From Balamuthia mandrillaris (lineage: Eukaryota > Discosea > Longamoebia > Balamuthiidae): a stretch of 59,887 bases of DNA. The DNA lies in assembly GCA_031835245.1 (NCBI GenBank), contig JAVKOQ010000316.1:1-59887 (forward strand), written 5' to 3'. The notes under the pieces were generated by a model. That model saw only the letters and a list, made by a program, of their open reading frames with translations, was not told the DNA's origin and searched no databases. Both the position numbers and the translations under genes were made by a program. Positions 53,102 to 59,887 of this stretch are shown here, piece by piece (the first letter of the stretch is position 1; each line of letters opens with the position of its first letter).

Positions 53102-56100
53102 TCACTGGCAGTCAATGGGAGAGACGGCACGCCGACCACATCCACCCGCTATCAACGGGCACATCACGTTATCCAACAGGTGGCAGTCCAGGAAGGCAAA
53201 GTTGGTGTTGCGGCAGCGAACGTCCTGCGTGACGCCGCCCGCTCGGTCGATCCTCGAAATGAGGTCGGAGAGAGGGCGCACCGTCACGGAGAACTTGTTG
53301 ATGTCCACCAGCTCGATCCCAAACTTGCGACGACTGTACACCGTTCCTGGTTTGTCGTGATGGTGAGACGAGAGGTGAGGAGAGGGAAAAAAAGAGAGAA
53401 AGAAGCAAGAGGGAAATTACCGGGAGCGTTGTAGGTGATGGCAGGGCGTCTTTGAGTGGCGCCAACCACCTTGGCGACGGAGCCGCCGAGGCTGTGCCCT
53501 GAGAGCAGCACGTTGCGCTGGTGCTTGATGGAACGGACGTAATGGTTAACCTCTTCAAAGTAGGTAAAGTCCTCCCCTTGGGGTGGCAGTATTATCTTTT
53601 CCACGTATGCCATTACCTGTTTTTACAACAGAAAAGGAGAGGAGAGATGAGAGAGATAGGAAAAAAAGATTGCTGGAGAGAGATGTAGACCTGAACAAGA
53701 AGAGCAATGGTAGAGTCAGGCCAAACGTAAACAAACGGAAAGACCAAGGAAATGGTTTGCAGCTGAATGGCCTCTGCCCAAAGGCTCATATCCTCAAACG
53801 TATCCACCAACGTCGTTGTGCCTCTTACACTCTGAAATTAAGCAGCATAAGGATTTAACGAAAACAAAAAAAGAATTGAATGAGAAGAGAAAAGAGAACG
53901 AGAGAAGAGAGAACGAGAGAAGAGAGAACGAGAGAACGAGAGAAGAAGAAGAAGAAGAAGAAGAAGAAGAAGAAGAACAAGAAGAACAAGAAGAACAAGA
54001 ACAAGAAGAAGAACAAGAACAAGAAGAAGAAGAAGAAGAAGAAAGTTACCACAACAGAGAGATTGCGAGAAGCAGAGTAAGCATCGAAGAAAGTGACAGG
54101 ATTGGTGGGCGGAGAGGAGTAAGCCACTTCCCAATCCTCATCCCCGAACCACCGCTCAAAGTTCTGCTGAAACTCGCTACTGCTCGGTTCATAATAAGCC
54201 AACCACGAAAACAATCCAAAGTCAATGATGTCCAATCCAAACCAATTCGCGTTACACAGTTGATACTCGATGATCGTATGCGTTGAGGAAGTGATAGGAG
54301 AAGAAGGGGGATGAAGAAAAACGGGAGAAGATTGAGTGGAAGTTGCATGCTGCGTTACGACTCCCATAAGAAAAGCAAATCCAAAGACAAAGACAATGAG
54401 AAGGAAGAGAAAGACGAAGAGAGGCCAAAGCATGCCCCTTCTCGGGCTCCACAGCTTTCGTATGACCACCGCCAAAACCGGATAAGTCAACATGAAGAAG
54501 AAGAAAGCGTGAAGACCGGCCTCCACCGAAACCAAAACGAAGAAGACAATCACTGCAAAGAGACTCATTGGCAAGACGAGCCATAATGTCAGCCAAAAGA
54601 TTCTCATCGCTATGCGCCAAACTATCAACAAATAATACTTGGCATTCTTGTTCTGTTCCTTCTTCTCTTCGTCTTCTTTCGTCGATGTGTTTTGTTGAAC
54701 GGTTGGGTCAGAACAGTTGAGAGAATGATGCAGAGAAGAAGTGAAAGAAGAAGACAAAGAGGATAAAGCTGAAGATGGAGAAGAAGTGCAGCTGCGAAGA
54801 GGAGAAAGCGGTTTCTTTCCTTTGACGTGATACTCCCAAATGGCCATATGGTACGCCAAAGGAGTGAGGAGAGCGAGCACCAGCAAAAGAGCACGATACG
54901 CAACAACATAGCTCATCGAGTTGGCCACAAAACCTTCTGGTGGATCTCCTGTTCTTGCTTGTACTTGTTCTCGTTTGTCTCTCTCTTCTTTCTTGTCGAA
55001 AAATGGAGCAGATGATGGTGTTTCTTGTTGTTGTTGTATCTGTTGCTGTCGGATAGTGATAAGTCCTCTTTGAAGTTCTCTTCGAAGGCGTTGACGTTTT
55101 AATAGTTCTTCTCGTTCTTCATCCCCCAAGTGAGAGTAATCCTCGTCTTCTTCTCCTTCATTGCCTTCTTCCTCTAGTGCTTCGTTTTGAGAGAAAGGGC
55201 TTCTTCCTTCTTCCACTGTTTTTGCTATTTCACTTTCTTTCTCTTCTATCATTCCTTCTCTGCTTCCGTTTGATGTTGATAATGAAACTAATTGAGAGTA
55301 TTTGCAGCTTTCCCATTTGGTGCGAATCCAGAGATAGTACTCGCTTTCTTCCAACAAAAAACGATAGTAACCGACCAACAACCAAAATGCAGCGAGCGAG
55401 AGAACCATCGCGAAGGATATACAAAGAAACCATGATGGAAACACGGATAGACCTCCTTTTGAAAGAAATTAAAAAGATGAAGGGTTAGAATAGCAAGAAA
55501 AAAAATAAAGAAAGAAAGAAACGTCAAGAAGAAGAAAAAGAAAAAGAAAAGAAAAAGAACAAGAAAAGAAAAGAAAGAAAAGAAAAGAAAAGAAAAGAAA
55601 AGAACAAGAAAAAGAAAAGAAAAAGAAATAGAAAAAGAAAAGAAGATACCAGAATCAGCAACGCATATGGCGATGGCAGCGAGGAAGGATGGAATAATGA
55701 CAAAGCAACGAAGGAAAAAGTGACGCCGTTTATGACTGGTGCGCGTCGATCTAAGAACCGCCTCAAAGCCATACCACCGTTTTAGTACCTACAAATTTAA
55801 AACATCAGTTCTTTTGTCAGGCAAAAATAAACATGAGAGGGAGAGAGAGAGGGAGAGCAACAGAGAGATATAATACCCGTTGAGGGAGACCAGTGTAAAG
55901 AATGCGATTGCCAAACTCTTGGTATTGGGCTTTTAAGGTCCATGAGTCCTTTGCAAAGTGATAGACCTCGTAGAGAAGGATAGGCAATACCATCACAGCG
56001 TATACTCCCACCGTCACCAACGATGCTGTGAAGAGCATCAAGATTGAGTAAGTGAAAGAAGAGAAGACGAGCGAAGTAGAGATATTGTTTCATAAAGGAG

Positions 56101-57464
56101 TACCAGAAATGAGGTTGCGTTCCACGGAAGATCGGTTCTCAGAGGAAAGGCGGTGATGAGATGAGTTCTCGACAACGACAGCAAAGATGAGCTGCAACAC
56201 AAAGTTGATGGTAAACGCTATACACGTCACAAAGACTATAAGGAACATGTAAAGACAGAATAGATAACTCAACAACGAGATAAAATTGCCTATCGAGAGC
56301 AATAACCTGCAAAGATAACAAGAAAGAATGAGAAAGGGACAAATAAGAGAATAGAGAAAGAGAAAAGAGAAAAGAGGAAAGTGAGAAGAGAAAAGAGAAA
56401 AGGAAAGAAAAAAAAGAAGAGCAAATAAACAATAAGCAAGAAAGATACCGTATCCACTTCCGCGGTTGGTCGCTCTCATCACTTCCGCTAAAGGTATAGG
56501 TCGTAGAAGCATTTCTACGGGGATACGAACTATCATTCTCCTCCTCTTCATCCTCTTCTTCGTCTCCTTCCTCAAACTGATAACGCCTACGTCGGCGACG
56601 ACGACGGTGATGATGACGAGAAGGAGGACCACGATAATACCTCGAGGAGGAAGAAGAGGAAGACGAAGCAGAGGAAGATTCATCCACAAGCCCATTTGTG
56701 GGAGTGGAGGGCAAAGAAGCATAGGAAGAAGAGGTGGTATAGTCACGAGAGGAAGTGACCGTGGAGGAAGCGGAAGAAGAGGCAGAAGAAGAAGCGGAAG
56801 AGGAGGAAGAGGAAGCCAGGAGCAGAGACCGCCTTTTGGAGGGCGGCAGCGTGGGAAAAGAGAGAGAGGCAGCAGAGGAGGGAGAGGCAGAGAGGGAGCT
56901 GCCGCCGCTGCGCAGCACCTGAACGGAGCGGCTTCGATTCATGTGGCTAGTTCGCTGGCTTTTTGTGGCTCCTCCTCCTCTACCAAGATTTTTTCCGACT
57001 GAAGAAGTGGATGAAGAAAGAACAGCAACAGGAGGAGCGCTCCAACGAACCTCACGAGGAGAAGAAGAAGACGAAGTTTCTTGGCCGATGGTATGGGCGC
57101 GCCCTCTTTGTGGTGGCGGTGGAAGCTTTGGTTCCTCCTCTTGTTGTTGGTGTGGCTGCGGTTCATCCTCTTCTTGGCTGAGGGCGAGAGAAGGCAAGGA
57201 GCGAGAATGGGGTTGAGCGCTGTGATCGCTGCGGTGGTGGTAGTGGTCGTCGTCGTCCCTCTGGCCGCTACGCAGCGGACCGCTCGAGCGGGTGAGGAGG
57301 CGGTAACTCTCCTCCCCTCTGGAGCCACGTTGGGGCGAGTCCTCCTCTTCCTCCTCCATCGCTTCTTCTGCTTCTACTTCTGCGTCGTCTGGTGGTGGTG
57401 GTGCCAGTCGTGGCGGTGGTGGTTGTGATGGCTCTTCTGCCCTTCCGCTACGTTGTTCTTTCAT
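53102..57464 (-). CDS. Multi-pass membrane class 3 lipase (diacylglycerol lipase-like)
   Basis: From ATG 57464. Exon 1 (to about 56449) is a Ser/Arg/Pro-rich cytosolic region with a run of His/Arg ([12 protein letters not shown]). Exons at about 56290-56105, 56030-55877, 55790-55650 and 55445-54045 encode many TM helices (YLFCLYMFLIVFVTCIAFTI; AAFWLLVGYYRFLL; YRALLLVLALLTPLAY; PLFVFLFLLIVFVFGFAFLM). The C-terminal alpha/beta hydrolase has VRGTTTLVDTFEDM, the nucleophile Ser in LLSGHSLGGSVAKVVG, then TYNAPG and a final exon with candidate Asp (RPLSDLISRIDR) and His (FLDCHLLDNV). The layout fits sn-1 diacylglycerol lipases but with more membrane segments than usual. Introns are pyrimidine-rich on the sense strand. 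Confidence 0.82.
53943..54045 (-). repeat. Intronic (CTT)n/(CTTGTT)n array
   Basis: GAA/GAACAA units on the plus strand within a lipase intron; CTT/TTG on the sense strand. Confidence 0.93.
55521..55650 (-). repeat. Intronic (CTTTT)n-like array
   Basis: AAAAG/AAGAA units on the plus strand, thus CTTTT on the sense strand, within another lipase intron. A similar AG-rich stretch is at about 56335-56415. Confidence 0.9.
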
Positions 57465-57830
57465 CCTGTTATGTTGCTTTTCTCTTTCCAAACAAAAAAA
57501 ATAGAAAAGAATGAATGAAACGTGAAATATTTTTATTTATTGGAGAGCAATCGATCAGCAGCCTGCTGGTTCGAATCTGGGTCTTGACACTTTTTGTTGG
57601 AAAGAAATGGCAAGGGAAACAAAGGGCAGCAAAATGGTCCCTGCGCTTCCCTGCAACTATTAGCGGGAATAATTATGTCGACAAGGACTATTCCCAAACC
57701 AGACCATTGCGCGTTGGGGCGACGGCGGGTTAAGAAGTTTTTGTCGACATTATGATCGTGAAAGAGGTGTTTTGATTTTCCATTCGACAGAGATTGATCG
57801 GTTACACAAAAGAAGAAAGAAGCGCTCACC
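57465..57830. promoter_or_regulatory. Divergent promoter region with paired GTCGAC and a B-box-like motif
   Basis: GTCGAC at 57677-57682 and 57743-57748, the second 83 bp before ATG 57831. GGTTCGAATC at 57568-57577 matches a pol III B box, preceded by GGAGAGCAATCGATCAG, but the T stem does not pair, so it is at best a tRNA relic. Confidence 0.45.
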
Positions 57831-58435
57831 ATGGAGAAAGGAGAGGCAGAGAGGCTGAAGGGCAAGGTGGCCGTCATCACGGGGGGAGCCTCTGGGATCG
57901 GCAAAGCCACTGCCCTGTTGTTCACCAAGGAAGGGGCCAGCGTGGTCATTGCGGACGTGGACATGGCCGCTGGCAAAGCCCTCTCCCGACAAATCAACGA
58001 CACGTTCAGCGCCAAGCGCGCTTTCTTCGTGTACTGCGACGTGCGGGAGGCCTCGCACCTCACGGAGGCCATCCAAGCCGCCGTTCGGGAGTTTGACGGC
58101 TTCGACATCATGTGCAACAACGCTGGCATCAGCCTGCCCGGCCAGATTTTCCCTGGTGGGATCAGCCGCGAGGCCTGGCGTCGCCTCATCGACATCAACT
58201 TCACGGCCGTGGTGGAGGGCACGCAGCAGGCGTGGCTGGAGATGAAGAAGGACCGCCCAGGGGCAGTGCACCAGAACAAAGGCGGTGTCATCATCAACAC
58301 CGCCTCCATGAGCGGCCTCGTGCCAATGCCGCACGACCCCGTCTACGCTGCCACCAAGGCCGGCGTTGTCAATTTTACGCGCTCTCTTGCCGAGCTGGCC
58401 ATCGCTGACAACATCGCCATCCACGCCATCTGGTA

Positions 58436-58478
<43 letters not shown>

Positions 58479-58791
58479 AACGAGTGTTGATGGTTGTTGT
58501 TGCTTACTGTTGGATTGCGAATGACCAAAAAGCCCATCCTTCACGCTTACGCCATTGGTGGAGCGACACGGGGAGCAGATGATGGAGGCCATGTCAGCGC
58601 TGGTGGGGGGCATGCTGCCCGTGGAGGAGGTGGCGGTGGGCATGCTGGAGCTGGCCCTGCTGCCCCGCCAACGCTCTGGCGCTATCATGAGGGTGACCGT
58701 CCGTGGTGGGAGGGACTATTGGCCCAAAACAGCCCCCCGCCCCCAACCTAACCTCGCAGACAACCACAGCAACAGCAAAGCACGGTTATGA
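57831..58791 (+). CDS. Short-chain dehydrogenase/reductase, 15-hydroxyprostaglandin dehydrogenase-like
   Basis: NAD-dependent oxidoreductase of the classical SDR family. Exon 1 (57831-58431) has the Rossmann glycine motif VAVITGGASGIGKATALLF, an Asp after the second strand (VVIADVD, favouring NAD over NADP), CNNAGIS, catalytic Ser in INTASMSGL and YAATK with Tyr and Lys. Exon 2 (about 58530-58791) completes CPSFTLTPLVERHGEQMMEA and the C-terminus; the intron is mostly (CT)n. The alcohol substrate cannot be fixed from sequence. GC content in exon 1 is higher than in neighbouring genes. Full length is about 288 aa, normal for the family. Confidence 0.9.
58437..58475 (+). repeat. Intronic (CT)n microsatellite
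   Basis: About 38 bp of CT at the 5' side of the SDR intron, sense strand CT. Confidence 0.95.
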
Positions 58792-58889
58792 GGAGGTAAT
58801 GGCTGTCTCTCTCGCCACCAGCAGCGCAATGCGCAAGAGAGGAAGAGAGACAATTTTTTTCAATTTTTTTGCAAAAATATAACGAAAAG

Positions 58890-59004
58890 TTTCGATTATT
58901 GCGGAAAATCCAGCGATAATTGCATTCTTAATGTCCACAAAAAATTATGTTTGGAAAAATGTGCTAAATATTTTCGTTTATTGCGAAAATTCAGCGATAA
59001 TTGC
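58890..59004. repeat. Imperfect direct repeat of about 34 bp
   Basis: 58890-58924 and 58972-59004 share TTCG-TTATTGCG-AAAAT-CAGCGATAATTGCA with few differences. AT-rich noncoding DNA after the SDR gene. A single GTCGAC (59009-59014) follows directly. Confidence 0.75.
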
Positions 59005-59239
59005 AACAGTCGACAACTAATCGTCATCGTCAGTCCGATCGGATAATGACTCCAATCGAAAATCAAAACGTTTCATTCGCAGAAACAGAAAAAAAAAAAG
59101 GAAACTAACGATCACGGGCTCGACGTAACGGAAAGCTGAAAAGAAAGACGGTTCAGGGCAAAACACCGAAACCCACCACCTTGGGTGCCCAACAACAACA
59201 ACAAAATAACTGAAGGCAGAAATAACATTCCAAAAGAGG

Positions 59240-59325
59240 CCTCTTCATTTATTGTGAGTTGAACCCCTGCACTTCCCTTGCAAACCAAGTTTAGGGTTTC
59301 AGTACCGGACCACTAACACTGATGT
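59240..59325 (-). other. tRNA-like / SINE-like fragment (weak)
   Basis: On the minus strand, a B box GGTTCAACTC (59265-59256) lies about 40 nt after an A-box-like GTGTTAGTGGTCCGG (59319-59305), the normal internal pol III promoter spacing. The T stem and acceptor stem do not pair, so this is not a functional tRNA. It could be a decayed tRNA or tRNA-derived SINE head. Confidence 0.3.
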
Positions 59326-59357
59326 TCGTTTTTGTTAAACATGCTCCTCTCTTTTTG

Positions 59358-59392
<35 letters not shown>

Positions 59393-59623
59393 GCTCTTGC
59401 TTTTGCTCTTGTTCTTTTTCTGCTTCTTCTTCTTCTTTTTCTTGTTCTTCCTCTGCTTCCTTTGGCTTTCCAACAAAAGTAGAAAGAAAGGTCAGCGAAA
59501 CATAACATTAAATGTAGCTGAAAAAAAAAAAGAAGACTCGCTTTTTCCTCTTTCTCCTCCTCTTCTTCTTTTTTCTTGTGATACGTTTTATCATAACAAC
59601 GACATCAAAAAAACCACAAACAG

Positions 59624-59887
59624 GGGAAGAAAGGGCGCTAAAAACAAGCTCGATACGTTCTGGGAGCAGGAACTCTATCGCCTGCACAACGAGCCAGTCA
59701 TCTTTGGAAGACGCAAGTCGACTGCTGGTGAGGCTGGATCCTCCCCTCCTTCCGCCTCCTCTTCCTCTGCTGAAGCGGCAAGTCATACCGCTGAGGAGAG
59801 TGATGAAAGAATGAGGAGTGTTTGTTTGCTGTTTGTTCGTTGTCAAGGGAAGAGACGCGAAAAAGCGGATAACAATGAAAACCAAAA
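59624..59887 (+). CDS. Partial exon of an unrecognised gene at the window edge
   Basis: After a pyrimidine tract and an AAACAG acceptor, an open frame reads GRKGAKNKLDTFWEQELYRL then HNEPVIFGRRKSTAGE, followed by a Ser/Pro-rich stretch and EESDERM. The hydrophobic/charged pattern looks coding, but I recognise no family. It may continue beyond the window; the 5' exons are not identified. Confidence 0.4.

Larger units (their letters stand above)
58792..59623. other. Long intergenic or 5' intronic stretch
   Basis: About 830 bp without a confident exon. Besides the direct repeat and tRNA-like piece it contains a (CT)n run at about 59358-59389 followed by a T/C-rich tract. The CT orientation matches introns of plus-strand genes, suggesting the later part is an intron of the gene entering at the right edge. 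Confidence 0.4.

Noticed and set aside
57540-57610. A functional tRNA gene upstream of the SDR
   Set aside because: B box is perfect but T-stem bases do not pair and no acceptor stem complement is found.
59508-59885. Minus-strand frame at the right edge
   Set aside because: It runs through a poly-T/poly-C intron-like tract; the plus-strand frame after a good acceptor has more protein-like composition.

Overview
The window is nuclear DNA of an intron-rich, moderately AT-rich eukaryote. Nearly every gene is split by short GT-AG introns of about 50-100 nt. The gene set (type I PKA regulatory subunit, BAR-RhoGAP, a kelch-ectodomain receptor kinase, a UBE3A with an AZUL zinc finger, a WH2 protein) suggests a free-living amoeboid protist, perhaps an amoebozoan of the Balamuthia/Acanthamoeba kind. 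That assignment is inference; no rRNA or organelle marker is present.

Layout. 0.3-8 kb: PKA regulatory subunit (-), SLC35F-like transporter (+), triosephosphate isomerase (+), SDA1 ribosome-biogenesis factor (-). 8.5-13 kb: BAR-RhoGAP (+), whose reading frame ends inside a transposon. 12.98-16.68 kb: Mutator-like (MULE) DNA transposon copy 1 (-). 16.7-22.4 kb: kelch/Cys-rich/TM/kinase receptor (+) without a visible 5' end. 22.6-26.6 kb: small membrane protein (-), PLP aminotransferase (+), PH-domain protein (-). 27-31.7 kb: UBE3A-type HECT ligase (+). 31.9-38.8 kb: a WH2/thioredoxin-like gene (+) split in an exon by MULE copy 2 (32.8-36.5 kb, +) with a perfect 9-bp target duplication. 38.9-48.3 kb: small basic protein (-), TMEM8/CREST-like membrane protein (+), decayed FG-GAP repeat gene (+), LRR gene (+), C-tail-anchored coiled-coil protein (+). 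48.5-57.5 kb: TPR-SGNH fusion (-) and multi-pass class 3 lipase (-). 57.8-58.8 kb: short-chain dehydrogenase (+). The right edge holds a partial exon.

The most notable signal is the inverted pair of nearly identical, apparently complete MULEs about 16 kb apart. One is a recent insertion that breaks a host gene cleanly. The other sits at a junction where two host genes both end abruptly and no clean target duplication is seen. Their termini are not simple inverted repeats but arrays of four helically phased 17-bp motifs. The differences I could find between the copies are almost all transversions.

Genome-wide style signals also stand out. Introns carry long (CT)n, (TTC)n, (TTCTTG)n or (TTG)n arrays that are always adenine-free on the sense strand. 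Paired GTCGAC palindromes lie in several intergenic promoters, some next to tRNA B-box-like sequences. Exon boundaries were read by eye from frame and splice consensus, so they are approximate where not stated.
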